Positions 44,550-53,026 of a stretch of 64,000 bases of DNA are shown one piece after another. Within the stretch, counting starts at the first letter, position 1. Each line of letters begins with the position of its first letter. This DNA is from Glycomyces tenuis DSM 44171 (GTDB lineage Bacteria; Actinomycetota; Actinomycetes; Mycobacteriales; Micromonosporaceae), in contig NZ_ATYW01000014.1 in assembly GCF_000427885.1 (NCBI RefSeq), positions 62,001 to 126,000 on the forward strand. The letters are read 5' to 3'. The position numbers and the translations under genes are program-made. Under the pieces are notes generated by a model. The model had not been told where the DNA came from and made no database searches. It worked only from the letters and a program-made list of their open reading frames with translations.

Positions 44550-45823
44550 CGTGCGGCCCCCCGGATCGCGGCGGTGGCCTGCTCGGCGGCCTCGGTCATG
44601 AGCGCCTTCGGGTCCTCGTTGCGGTAGACGATCGACTGGGTCGCGTTCGTCAGGTACGTGAACGCCTGGTTCCAGCGCGGCACGTAGGGCAGGAAGCGCG
44701 CGCGGGGCTGCTCGGCGACGAACGTGCTCATCGCGGTGATCAGGGGATCGTCGCTCGCCGCGATCTCGGCGTCGACGCCGTTGAACGAAGGCGCCTGGGA
44801 GCCGGCCCAGGTCACGCTGCCTTCGCGGACGACCCATTCGATGAACTCGGTCGCCTCGGCGCGGACCCAGTCGTCGTCGGTGCGCTGCTTCGGGATGCAG
44901 TAGACGTGGGAGGTGGCGGCGACGGCCGGTTCGACGTCGAAGAACGCCGGGACGGGCGCGACCGCGAAGTCCTTGCCGTCCTCCTCGTTCGCCCCCACGA
45001 CGTCGATCAGTCCCCACGGGCCGATGAAGATCATCCCGACCTGCTCGTCCCGGAACTGCTGGCCCATCTGGACGCCGTCGAGCAGCTGGGCCGGCGAGAT
45101 CCCGTCCTCGTGGACCCACCGCCGCTCCATCTCGATCGCCTCGATCGAGGGGTCCGAGTCGAACAGGGCGCGGTCGCCGTCGACGAGTTCGCCGCCGTTC
45201 TGCCAGTTCATGGTCAGCCACGGCATCCACGTCGCGGGCTCGCGGATGAAGCCCCAGACGCCGATGTCTCGGAGCGCCCTGCCGGCCTCGACGAATCCGG
45301 CGGCGTCGCTCGGCGGCGCGTCGGGGTCGAGTCCGGCCTCTTCGAAGAGCCGCCGGTTGTAGACCATCGCCTGCGGGCCGGTGCTCATGGTGACGCCGAG
45401 GCGCTCGCCGTCGACGACGCCGAGGTCCTGCGTCCCCGCGACGAAGTCGGATTCGGCGAAGCCCATCGCCTCGAGGTCGAGCGGGTGGAGGAAGCGGCGC
45501 AGCGGCGCGACCTCGTTGTTGTGCAGGGCCATGATCGCCGGCGGGTTGCCGGCGATGGACGAGGTCACGAGCTTGGTGAGGTAGTCGCCGCCGTAGGCGG
45601 GCGCGGACATGCGGATCTGCGCGCCGGTCGACTGCGTGTTGTAGGCGTCGACGATCCCCTGCATCACGGCGCCGTCCGGCCCCGTGTAGAAGGTGACGAA
45701 CTCGAGCACGTTGCCGCCGGCCGCGGTCGTGTCGTCGAAGGGGGAGCTGCAGGCGGTGAGGAGCGGGCCGGCGGAGAACGCCGCCCCCGCTCCGAGGAGT
45801 TGTCTTCTGGTGATCTGGACCAT
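44546..45823 (-). CDS. Sugar ABC transporter substrate-binding lipoprotein (CUT1)
   Basis: A 425-residue binding protein, first gene of the third importer operon. The leader ITRRQLLGAGAAFSAGPLLTAC combines a twin-arginine motif with a lipobox LLTAC (Cys near 25), suggesting a Tat-exported lipoprotein. The mature core shows YGGDYLTKLVTSSIAGNPPA. Ligand is likely xylo-oligosaccharide, judged from the GH39 gene in the operon. Confidence 0.92.
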   Translation of the reverse strand: MVQITRRQLLGAGAAFSAGPLLTACSSPFDDTTAAGGNVLEFVTFYTGPDGAVMQGIVDAYNTQSTGAQIRMSAPAYGGDYLTKLVTSSIAGNPPAIMALHNNEVAPLRRFLHPLDLEAMGFAESDFVAGTQDLGVVDGERLGVTMSTGPQAMVYNRRLFEEAGLDPDAPPSDAAGFVEAGRALRDIGVWGFIREPATWMPWLTMNWQNGGELVDGDRALFDSDPSIEAIEMERRWVHEDGISPAQLLDGVQMGQQFRDEQVGMIFIGPWGLIDVVGANEEDGKDFAVAPVPAFFDVEPAVAATSHVYCIPKQRTDDDWVRAEATEFIEWVVREGSVTWAGSQAPSFNGVDAEIAASDDPLITAMSTFVAEQPRARFLPYVPRWNQAFTYLTNATQSIVYRNEDPKALMTEAAEQATAAIRGAAR

Positions 45824-45910
45824 TCGGCGCGCCTCCTTGCGCGACCCGGTGCCGTGGCCGGGACGTGGTCATCGGGGTGGTCGGTGCGGCACCCGCGTGC
45901 CGACGGTGCG

Positions 45911-45950
45911 ACGCTATCCCAGTGATTGCACATTGTCAACAAGAAACAAT
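45911..45950 (-). promoter_or_regulatory. Xylosidase-importer operon promoter with GntR-type operator
   Basis: On the minus strand, TTGACA (45939-45934), 17 bp, TAGCGT (45916-45911) is a near-consensus promoter. ATTGT (45932-45936) and ACAAT (45946-45950) form an inverted repeat over the -35; TTGT-CA-ACAA is nested within it. The GntR gene diverges from here. Its own likely -10, an extended TGCTAGAGT (45962-45970), is just to the right. The remaining sequence up to 46148 is leader with no recognisable gene. Confidence 0.65.
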
Positions 45951-46148
45951 TTGCAGATTTCTGCTAGAGTCGGTCCCATGCTCTCGCCCGGCGGAGGACA
46001 GGTGGACCTCGCTCCGCCGGGCGGAGCGGTGCGCCTCCCCGCGAACCGAACAGGCGCGATCGGGGCCTGAAGCGGCGGCGGCGCACCGGAATACACTGGT
46101 CTCCCGGGTCGCGGAGCGGTCCGGACACGAGCCGAAGAGAGGATGGGC

Positions 46149-46883
46149 GTGGCGACGTCAGACTTCCTGAGCGGGCCGGCGCTGCCGCCGGCCATGTCCA
46201 CGCTCGTCGCCGATCGGTTGCGGGAGATGATCACCCGAGGCGTCCTCGCCCCCGGCGAGCGTCTCAAGGAGACCGAGCTCGCCGAGTCGATGTCGGTGAG
46301 CCGCGGCCCGGTGCGCGAGGCCATCTCGATCCTCGAGCGCGACGGGCTGATCGAGCTCCAGCGCCACCGCGGGGCGCGCGTGATCACCCTGACCTACGAC
46401 GACATCGAAGAGGTCTACTCGCTCCGCCTCGCCATCGAGCGGCTGGCCATGGAGCGGTGCGCCGCGCGCATCACCGCCGAGACCCTCGCCGCCATGGACG
46501 AGGTCATCGCTCGCATGAAGGCGCTCACCGGCCCGCACGAGAGCGGCGACCACGTCGCGCTCGACCTGGAGTTCCACGACCTCGTCTACGAGGCCGCCGA
46601 CCACACGCGACTGCGCCGGTCCTGGGAGCTGCTGCGCGGCCAGGTCTCGATGTTCCTCAACGCGCGCACCGACCGCGAGGACTTCCGCTCCTCGGCGTGG
46701 AGCGAGCACGCCGAGCTGCGCGAGGTGCTGGCGGCCGGCGACCCCGCCGCCGCGGCGACCGCGATCGAGAAGCACATCGGATGGACGCTCCGCCGCATCC
46801 GGCAGATGCGCGACACCGACCTCGACCAGCCCGCGGCCGGCCCCCTGTCGGGCCCGGGACCGGAGGGCAAGACGGGCCTTTGA
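46149..46883 (+). CDS. GntR-family regulator, FadR/FCD subfamily
   Basis: A 244-residue regulator. The winged helix reads LREMITRGVLAPGERLKETE and SMSVSRGPVREAISILERDG. The all-helical FCD domain has the metal-site pattern LDLEFHDLVYEAA and HAELREVLAAGD. GTG 46149 has AGAGG six bases upstream; ATG 46143 is a close alternative. FCD regulators bind carboxylic acids or sugar acids. It diverges from the xylosidase-importer operon. The stop codon TGA is the first bases of the adjoining IS605-type element end, so the extreme C-terminus (GPEGKTGL) may have been set by the insertion. Confidence 0.9.
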   Translation: MATSDFLSGPALPPAMSTLVADRLREMITRGVLAPGERLKETELAESMSVSRGPVREAISILERDGLIELQRHRGARVITLTYDDIEEVYSLRLAIERLAMERCAARITAETLAAMDEVIARMKALTGPHESGDHVALDLEFHDLVYEAADHTRLRRSWELLRGQVSMFLNARTDREDFRSSAWSEHAELREVLAAGDPAAAATAIEKHIGWTLRRIRQMRDTDLDQPAAGPLSGPGPEGKTGL

Positions 46884-46990
46884 CATCCTCCCTGGCCTTC
46901 AGGCCGGGGTTCCTGCTTCAACCCGCTGCGCCCGGTTTCCCAGGTCTTATCAGCGGTCCACAGGCGTTTAACCTGTCCGCCTGCCCGGCG
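46884..46990 (-). ncRNA. Putative omega RNA (reRNA) at the tnpB 3' end
   Basis: In IS605 elements the guide RNA of TnpB overlaps the tnpB 3' end and stops at the right end, with its guide taken from flanking DNA. Here that RNA would run leftward through the tnpB tail and the hairpin at 46890-46911, and its guide would be the reverse complement of the GntR 3' end. The extent is estimated from family architecture. Confidence 0.35.
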
Positions 46991-48084
46991 GCCAGGATGT
47001 TTCTCGCGGCGTTGATGTCGCGGTCGTGGACGGCCCCGCACGCGGCGCAGGTCCATTCGCGGACGCTGAGCGGCTTAGGGCCGTCCTTGACGCCGCATGC
47101 CGAGCACGTCTGGCTGGTCGGCAGCCACCGGTCGACCTTCGCGAAGTGCCGCCCGTAGAGCGCGGCCTTGTATTCGAGCATGTTCACGAACGCCGACCAT
47201 CCGGCGTCGTGGATGCTCTTGGCCAGCCGGGTCCGGGCGAGACCGTTCACCGCGAGGTCTTCGACGTACACCGCTTGGCTGTCGCGGATGATCTGCGTCG
47301 ATACCTGGTGGTGCCAGTCGCGCCGGGTGTCGGCGACCTTGGCGTGCTGCCGGGCGAGGGCGGCACGGGCCTTGGCCCGGTTCGCTGACCCTTGCTGCTT
47401 GCGGGAGAGTGCGCGCTGGAGGCGTTTGAGTTTGCGTTCGGAGCGGCGCAGGAAGCGCGGGTTGTCGATCTTCTTGCCCGAGCTGGTGACCGCGAACGCG
47501 GTCAGTCCCAGGTCGATGCCGGTCTCCTCGCCGGTCTCCGGCAGGGGCTCGGGGCCGGTCTCGACCACGAATGACAGGAAATACCGCCCGGCGGCGTCCT
47601 TGACCACGGTCACGCTCGAGGGCGCGGCGGGCATCTGCCTGGACCACGCGACTTTCACCTCGCCGATCTTGGCGAGGTATACGCGGCCGTTGTCGCGGAT
47701 GGCGAAGGCGTTGGTGCCCAGCCGGATCGACTGCCGGGTGTCCTTGCGCGATTTGTACCGAGGCGGCGCGACCTTGGGACCCTTGCGTTGTCCCTTGACC
47801 GAGTCGAAGAACGCCTTGTAGGCCGTATCCAGGTCACGCAGGGACTGCTGAAGCACCACGGCCGACACCTCGGCCAGCCACGCCCGCTCGGGCGTCTGCT
47901 TCGCGGCGGTGATGTAGGTCTTCGACAACACCGCCGAGGACACGTACGTCTTCCCGGCCTCGTGCGCGGCCCTGCGGGCGCTCAAGCAGTCGTTCCACAC
48001 CACCCGAGCGCACCCGAACGCCTGGGCCAGCGCACGGCGCTGACCCCCGTCCGGGTAGGCCCGATAGTTGTAGCGCAACCGCAT
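46918..48084 (-). CDS. tnpB: TnpB, RNA-guided endonuclease of IS605-type element
   Basis: A 388-residue TnpB. The RuvC catalytic residues are all present: Asp191 in TGIDLGLTAF, Glu275 in VYVEDLAV and Asp356 in HDRDINAARNIL. The zinc ribbon has both pairs, CSACG and CAACG. The N-terminal segment FGCARVVWNDCLSARR is the usual OrfB start. ATG 48084 has AGGA upstream. The nuclease appears intact, in contrast to the broken tnpA beside it. It would retain the element by cutting empty sites. Confidence 0.93.
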   Translation of the reverse strand: MRLRYNYRAYPDGGQRRALAQAFGCARVVWNDCLSARRAAHEAGKTYVSSAVLSKTYITAAKQTPERAWLAEVSAVVLQQSLRDLDTAYKAFFDSVKGQRKGPKVAPPRYKSRKDTRQSIRLGTNAFAIRDNGRVYLAKIGEVKVAWSRQMPAAPSSVTVVKDAAGRYFLSFVVETGPEPLPETGEETGIDLGLTAFAVTSSGKKIDNPRFLRRSERKLKRLQRALSRKQQGSANRAKARAALARQHAKVADTRRDWHHQVSTQIIRDSQAVYVEDLAVNGLARTRLAKSIHDAGWSAFVNMLEYKAALYGRHFAKVDRWLPTSQTCSACGVKDGPKPLSVREWTCAACGAVHDRDINAARNILAAGQADRLNACGPLIRPGKPGAAG

Positions 48085-48115
48085 GAGAAATATCCTACTA
48101 TCGGCCTTATAGCTA

Positions 48116-48517
48116 ATGATGACCGGTACCGCCTTGGCAGGCATGTGGTTTCGGATTTGCATGTCTATTTGGTCTTTGTGACCAAGTACCGGGGGCGGCA
48201 TCTTCGATGATGCCATGCTCGACTACTGTGAGGGCGTCATGCGCAAGAACTTCGAGGCCGAGCTCAAGGGGTTCAACGCTGAGCGCGACCATGTGCACCT
48301 ACTGGTCCACTACCCGCCGAAGGTGTCGGTCTCGCGGCTGGTCAACTCGCTCAAGGGCGTCTCGGCGCGCAGACTCTGCTATGAGTTCACCGGTCGGGTC
48401 AACCGTGCGATCATGCACGGGCACTTCTGTTCCCCGTCGTACTTCGCGGCCTCCTGCGGCGGCGTGCCCCTGTCGATCATCCGCCAGTACATCGAGCAGC
48501 AGCAATGCCCCGCATAG
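48116..48517 (+). pseudogene. tnpA: IS200-type TnpA transposase, frameshifted
   Basis: The Y1 transposase is split over frames. LGRHVVSDLHVYLVFVTKYR is read in one frame (about 48130-48190). GIFDDAMLDYCEGVMRKN and the rest to QQCPA are in another (from about 48195). The start ATGATG at 48116 is back in the second frame, so two compensating shifts occurred. The HUH motif (HVHLLVHY) and catalytic tyrosine region (SIIRQYIEQQ) are preserved in the second segment. No functional full-length protein can be made without frameshifting. Confidence 0.8.
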
Positions 48518-48715
48518 CGGTGAGGCGTTTCATCCCCACCCCTAAAGCACGGGGCTTTCACACCAAGGATCGGTAAGGCCTCGTGATCGGCCCGAGATCG
48601 AAGCGGGCGCCTCCCGTCGGGCGTTACGATCCGCTCATGCACGTTTCGCACGCCGACCGACCGATGCCCGCACACCCGCCGCAGAGGAACCGGCGCTCTC
48701 CGTTCGAGGTGGCCG

Positions 48716-49087
48716 ATGGCTGAGCGGCGGTTTCCGCGCCATGTGTACGAGGACGGCGAGGAGCCCGATCCGCGGTTCTCGCTGGCGAACGAGCGCACCT
48801 TCCTGGCCTGGATCCGCACGTCGCTGGCGTTCACCGCCGGGGGAGTGGCATTGGAGGCGCTCGCGACGCCGTTGCATGACACGCTCAGGCTCATCGCCGC
48901 GCTCGTGCTCATCGCGATCGGCTTCGCGCTGCCGGTCCAGGCGTGGATCGGGTGGGCGCGGTCCGAGCGCGCCGTCCGCACCGGCCGTCCGCTCCCCTCG
49001 CCGGTCTCGATACTGCCGGTCGTCGTCGCGGTGATGCTCGCCGGCGCGCTCATCGTCGTCGCCGTCCTGATCGGTCCCGAGCGGTGA
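48716..49087 (+). CDS. DUF202 (YidH-type) membrane protein
   Basis: A 123-residue protein with the DUF202 signature FSLANERTFLAWIRTSLAFT at residues 21-40 and three hydrophobic helices. The function of the family is unknown. It overlaps the second DUF202 gene by GTGA. Both probably sit in the cytoplasmic membrane as a pair. Confidence 0.85.
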   Translation: MAERRFPRHVYEDGEEPDPRFSLANERTFLAWIRTSLAFTAGGVALEALATPLHDTLRLIAALVLIAIGFALPVQAWIGWARSERAVRTGRPLPSPVSILPVVVAVMLAGALIVVAVLIGPER

Positions 49088-49431
49088 CCGAGCCGCCCGG
49101 ACCCTGGGACCGGGGGCTGCAACCCGAGCGCAGCAACCTGGCCTGGAGGCGAACCGCGCTCGGGATCACCGCCGGATCGGTGCTGGCCTCCCGTCTCCTG
49201 GCGGCCGCGCATCCCGGGCTCGGCCTCGTGCTGCCGTTCGCGGCCCTGGCCGCCGGGGGCATCCTGATGGCGGCGGCCGAACGGCGCTCGGACCGCCTGG
49301 GCCGGTGGCTTCGCGCGCGGCGGGCGGGTGGGCCGGCCCCCGCGGCACCGGGAGGCCGACTGCTGCTGTCCGTCGCCGTCGCGGCCGTGCTGCTCGCCGT
49401 GGCAGGCGCGTTCCTGGTATTGGGCGCCTAG
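49084..49431 (+). CDS. DUF202 membrane protein, second copy
   Basis: A 115-residue protein with LQPERSNLAWRRTALGITAG, a divergent DUF202 signature, and three helices. It starts with GTG overlapping the previous stop. Tandem unequal DUF202 pairs are common in actinobacteria, and the two chains may form one complex. Confidence 0.8.
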   Translation: MTEPPGPWDRGLQPERSNLAWRRTALGITAGSVLASRLLAAAHPGLGLVLPFAALAAGGILMAAAERRSDRLGRWLRARRAGGPAPAAPGGRLLLSVAVAAVLLAVAGAFLVLGA

Positions 49432-49524
49432 GGCGAACGCCGGGCGCGCGGACGTTCGGGCTTGGACGGAGCGGCGTAGCCTGTGCTGGCGATCATCGTC
49501 TCGCCCGCTGAAAGGCCGACCTCC

Positions 49525-51495
49525 ATGACCGAGCTGGTCCTCTCGCTCTTCGCCCTCGCCGTGACCACGGCCGCAGTCGGCTACGTCGCGACCCGGCTGC
49601 TTGATGTCAGGTACACCGTGTGGCGCCTGATCGTCGTCAGCGTCTGCGGTTACACGGGAATCCAGTATGGACTGATCCCGGCGCTGCTCAGCCCGTACAA
49701 GAACCGCGAGCCGACCCCCGAGGAGCTTCCGGGCGTCTTCGCCCTGTGGATGCTCGTGTTCGTCTGCTCGCCGGTGATCGCCATGATCATGCTGGTGATC
49801 TGGGAGGCGGTCGTCCCCACCGGGGCCGTGCCGCCCGCGCGCACGTGGTTCAAGGGTCTGCGCGCGAGGATCAGGCGCACCCGCCGCTACCTCCAGATCC
49901 TGGCGATCGCCGGCAGGCACGGCCTGATCGGCCTGCTGCGCGGCCGCCGCCAGGCCGGGCAGGACGCCGAGATGGCGCGGGCGCTGCGCCGCGCCCTCGA
50001 CGACGCCGGCGTCACCTTCGTCAAACTCGGCCAGATCCTCTCGACCCGGCGCGACCTGCTCCCCGCCGTCTATCTCGCGGAGTTCGCCAAACTCCAGGAC
50101 CAGGCGGCCCCCATACCCGGTTCGAGCGTGATCCCGCTGGTCGAGGCCGCCATCGGCGCGCCGATCGACGAGGTGTTCGCCCGCTTCGACGCCGAACCGG
50201 TCGCCGCCGCGTCGATCGCGCAGGTCCACACCGCCGTCCTGCGCGGAGGGGAGGCCGTCGTCGTCAAGGTCCGGCGCCCCGGCGCGGAGCAGACCGTCGA
50301 GCGGGACCTCGACATCATCCGCCGCCTGGCCCGCACCCTCGACCGGCACACCTCCTGGGGCCGGTCCATGGACGTGCTCGGCCTCGCCGACGGCTTCGCC
50401 GAAGCGCTGCGCGAGGAGGTCGACTTCACCGTCGAGGCCCGCAATCTCGCCCAGGTCGCCGCCGCGCACGCCCGGCGCCGCGCCGAGGTCGTCGTCCCCA
50501 CGCCGCACACGGACCTGTCCGACGAGCGGGTCCTGGTCATGGAGCGACTGGCGGGCGTCCCGCTCGTGTCGGCCGCGGAGGGGCTCGGCGAACGCGGGCT
50601 GGAGCCCCGCGCCGTCGCCGCGGCGCTGCTGCGGGAGATCCTCGACGAGGTCATGGTCGACGGCATCTTCCACGCCGATCCGCACCCGGGCAACCTCATG
50701 CTGCTCGACGACGGGCGCATCGGACTGATCGACTACGGCTCGGTCGGCCGGCTCGACCGGGAGCTGCGCGCCTCGTTCGAGGCGCTCCTCCAGGCCGTCG
50801 ACCGCCAGGACGGCCCGGCCATGGCGGACGCGCTCGTCGGCGTCTCGACCCGCCCCGACGAGCTCGACCAGGTCTCGCTCGAGCGGGCGCTGGGCTCGTT
50901 CATGACACGCCATCTGTCCCCCGGCGCGGCCCCCGACCTCAGAATGTTCAACGAGCTGTTCCGCATCATCGCGAAGCACCGCATCACCATCCCGCCCGAG
51001 CTCGCCGCGGTCTTCCGGGCCCTGGCGACCCTGGAGGGCTGCCTGACGGCGATCGATCCGGACTTCGACCTCATCGCCGAGGCGCGCGCGGCCGGGGAGG
51101 GCCACGTCGAGCGGCGGCTGCGCCCCGGCGCCGTCCAGGAGATGGTCATGGAGGAGCTCACGGACCTGATGCCGGTGCTGCGCAAACTGCCGCGCCGTCT
51201 CGACCGCCTGGCGGACGCGGCGGAGTCGGGGCGGCTCTCCGCCAATCTGCGGCTGTTCGCCAAGGCCGAGGACCGCCGCGTCATCACGGCGTGGCTGCAT
51301 CAGATCCTGCTGACGGTGCTGGCCGCCGCGTCCGGCCTGATGGCGGTCATGCTCATAGGCATCGAAGGCGGTCCCGAGCTGACCGCGGAGATCGGCCTGT
51401 ACCAGTTCTTCGGCCTCTCGCTGCTGCTCGTCGCCTCGGTGATGGCGCTCCGGGTGCTGGCCGACATCTTCACCAGGAGCGATCGGCGCGACTGA
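49525..51495 (+). CDS. AarF/UbiB/ABC1-family atypical kinase, membrane-bound
   Basis: A 656-residue protein. Three hydrophobic segments lie in the first 110 residues and two at the C-terminus. The kinase-like core has the family KxGQ motif in VTFVKLGQILSTR, AAASIAQVH (A-rich loop), VVVKVRRPG, HADPHPGNLML and LIDYGSVGRL. UbiB proteins support quinone or isoprenoid lipid metabolism and have ATPase activity. Actinobacterial members are little studied. ATG 49525 follows GAAAGG; GTG 49483 is a less likely longer start. It does not overlap the DUF202 pair and may have its own promoter. Confidence 0.9.
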   Translation: MTELVLSLFALAVTTAAVGYVATRLLDVRYTVWRLIVVSVCGYTGIQYGLIPALLSPYKNREPTPEELPGVFALWMLVFVCSPVIAMIMLVIWEAVVPTGAVPPARTWFKGLRARIRRTRRYLQILAIAGRHGLIGLLRGRRQAGQDAEMARALRRALDDAGVTFVKLGQILSTRRDLLPAVYLAEFAKLQDQAAPIPGSSVIPLVEAAIGAPIDEVFARFDAEPVAAASIAQVHTAVLRGGEAVVVKVRRPGAEQTVERDLDIIRRLARTLDRHTSWGRSMDVLGLADGFAEALREEVDFTVEARNLAQVAAAHARRRAEVVVPTPHTDLSDERVLVMERLAGVPLVSAAEGLGERGLEPRAVAAALLREILDEVMVDGIFHADPHPGNLMLLDDGRIGLIDYGSVGRLDRELRASFEALLQAVDRQDGPAMADALVGVSTRPDELDQVSLERALGSFMTRHLSPGAAPDLRMFNELFRIIAKHRITIPPELAAVFRALATLEGCLTAIDPDFDLIAEARAAGEGHVERRLRPGAVQEMVMEELTDLMPVLRKLPRRLDRLADAAESGRLSANLRLFAKAEDRRVITAWLHQILLTVLAAASGLMAVMLIGIEGGPELTAEIGLYQFFGLSLLLVASVMALRVLADIFTRSDRRD

Positions 51496-51562
51496 ACCGC
51501 GAGCGCCCGCGCCGCCCCTCGGGAGGCCGCCGCCGCGCGGGAAGCGGTGCCGAACGATCGCG

Positions 51563-51628
51563 TGGAGCCATTCGTGGAGCCATATCTCGCTTCGGCCCCC
51601 AGACGCGGTGCTGCTAGCGTGGCTCCAT
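51563..51628 (+). promoter_or_regulatory. Three TGGAGCCAT repeats around a leaderless promoter
   Basis: TGGAGCCAT occurs at 51563-51571 and 51575-51583 as direct repeats 12 bp apart. It occurs inverted (TGGCTCCAT) at 51620-51628 across the start codon of the next gene. TAGCGT (51615-51620) is a good -10, placing the transcription start at the ATG 51627. The repeats are likely binding sites for the regulator encoded here. Confidence 0.55.
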
Positions 51629-52907
51629 GACGACCGGTACCGGGCCGCGGCGGGCGCGCGGTGAGATCGAGCGCCTCCCAAGCGGATCGCTCAGAGTCAG
51701 GGTGTACCTCGGCCTCGATCCGGAGTCCGGGAAGCGGCGCCATCTCGTGGAGACGGTGCCAGCCGGACCGGAGGCGGAACGCGAGGCCGAGCGTGTGCGG
51801 GACCGGCTGCTCGCCGAGGTCGAGGAGCGGCGCCGGAGGGCCCCGGGCCGCGGTCCCGTCCCGGCCGAGGACTCGGGCGCGTTCGAGGCGCCGAACCGGC
51901 GGCGGCCGCCCGGCCAGGCGACGGTCGCGGCGATCGCCCGGATGGCCGGCGTGTCGCCTCCCACGGTGTCGAAGGTCCTCAACGGACGCGCGGGGGTGGC
52001 GCCGGAGACCCGGCGGCGGGTGGAGCGGCTGCTGCGCGAGCAGGGCTACCGGCGCCCCGAGAAGGTCGCGCGGGCCGCGTGCGTCGAAGTGGTCTTCTAC
52101 GGCATGCACGGGTACCTGGCGGTGGAGATCATGCACGGCGTCAAGCGGGTCGCCGTCGAGCGCGGCCTGGCGGTCGGCTTCACGGACGTGCTCCAGGAGG
52201 AGTCGGCGGGCCGCAGCTGGGCCCGCGACCTGCTGGCCCGCCGCCCCACCGGGGTGATCGTCGCGCGCATGGGCTTCACGCCGGAGCAGCACGGCCTGCT
52301 GAGCGCCAGCGGCATCCCGCTGGCGGCTCTGGATCCCCCCAGCGAGCCGCTGCACCCGATCCCCACGGTGTCCGCGGCCAACCGGCACGGCGGCATCGCC
52401 GCCGCCCGGCACCTGCTCGAGCTCGGCCATCGGCGGATCGCGGTGGTCACCGGGCCGCTGGAGCGGCTGTGCGCGAGGCAGCGGCTGGAAGGCGCGCGGA
52501 GCGCGATGCGGGCCGAGGGGGCGCCGCTGGACGAGCGCCTGGTCCGCACCGGGAGCTTCTCCTTCGAGGACGGCTTCAGCCACGGCCTGAACCTCCTGCG
52601 GCTCCCCGCCCCTCCCACTGCCGTGCTGTGCGGCAACGACCTCCAGGCGCTCGGCGTCTACGAGGCGGCCAGGCAGGCGGGCGTCCGCATCCCCGAGGAC
52701 CTGAGCGTGGTCGGCTTCGACGACATCTCGCACGCCCGGTGGTGCGGGCCGTCCTTGACGACGGTGCGGCAGCCCTTCGCCGACCTGGGGGCCACCGCCG
52801 CGGCCATGGTCCTGGCCCTGGCCGAGGGCGAGACGATCGCTCAGACGCACATCGAACTGGCGACCGCGCTGGTGGTCCGCGCCAGCACCGCGCCGCCCCC
52901 GGACTGA
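51627..52907 (+). CDS. LacI-family regulator with N-terminal integrase-type arm DNA-binding-like domain
   Basis: A 426-residue chimeric regulator. Residues 1-75 (RRARGEIERLPSGSLRVRVY, GKRRHLVETVPAG, then a helix AEREAERVRDRLLAEVEERR) look like the AP2-like arm-binding domain at the start of tyrosine integrases, but no recombinase domain follows. After a proline-rich linker, a normal LacI helix-turn-helix starts near residue 97 (TVAAIARMAGVSPPTVSKVL). The effector core ends SVVGFDDISHARWCGPSLTTV. It is directly upstream of the GH30 xylanase, its likely target. Three 9-bp repeats surround its own leaderless promoter. The domain assignment is by eye. Confidence 0.85.
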   Translation: MTTGTGPRRARGEIERLPSGSLRVRVYLGLDPESGKRRHLVETVPAGPEAEREAERVRDRLLAEVEERRRRAPGRGPVPAEDSGAFEAPNRRRPPGQATVAAIARMAGVSPPTVSKVLNGRAGVAPETRRRVERLLREQGYRRPEKVARAACVEVVFYGMHGYLAVEIMHGVKRVAVERGLAVGFTDVLQEESAGRSWARDLLARRPTGVIVARMGFTPEQHGLLSASGIPLAALDPPSEPLHPIPTVSAANRHGGIAAARHLLELGHRRIAVVTGPLERLCARQRLEGARSAMRAEGAPLDERLVRTGSFSFEDGFSHGLNLLRLPAPPTAVLCGNDLQALGVYEAARQAGVRIPEDLSVVGFDDISHARWCGPSLTTVRQPFADLGATAAAMVLALAEGETIAQTHIELATALVVRASTAPPPD

Positions 52908-52911
52908 TCTT

Positions 52912-52943
52912 CGAAACAATCCTTGTATTCGCCGATCGTTTCT
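52912..52943. promoter_or_regulatory. Inverted repeat upstream of the GH30 gene, possible operator
   Basis: CGAAACAATC (52912-52921) and GATCGTTTCT (52934-52943) are inverted copies with 8 of 10 matches, centres 22 bp apart. A similar GTAAACGAATCG lies at about 52975-52985. TTGTAT (52924-52929) could be a -35 between them. A role as LacI site for the upstream regulator is possible but unproven. Confidence 0.35.
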
Positions 52944-53026
52944 GCGACACTGCTCATATCGATCTATGTCGATGTAAACGAATCGAGGCGACGCGGATCG
53001 GCGCCGTCGCGCAGAGGAGGAGAGCA

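Larger units (their letters stand above)
46884..48565. mobile_element. IS605-type insertion sequence (IS200/IS605 family), boundaries approximate
   Basis: The element carries divergent tnpB (minus) and tnpA (plus). At the tnpB end a hairpin CCTGGCCTTCAGGCCGGGG follows TTGACATCCTCC, the usual right-end signature on this strand. At the tnpA end, CCCC-ACCCCTAAAGCAC-GGGGCTTTC (about 48534-48560) forms the left-end hairpin. There are no terminal inverted repeats or target duplications, as expected for single-strand transposition. TnpA is frameshifted, so it can no longer move by itself. It sits directly against the GntR stop. Confidence 0.85.

Noticed and set aside
51627-51930. Integrase gene remnant upstream of the LacI domain
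   Set aside because: The arm-like segment is in frame with the LacI domain, starts at the mRNA start and is followed by no recombinase residues (R-H-R-Y). A fusion is more likely than a decayed integrase.
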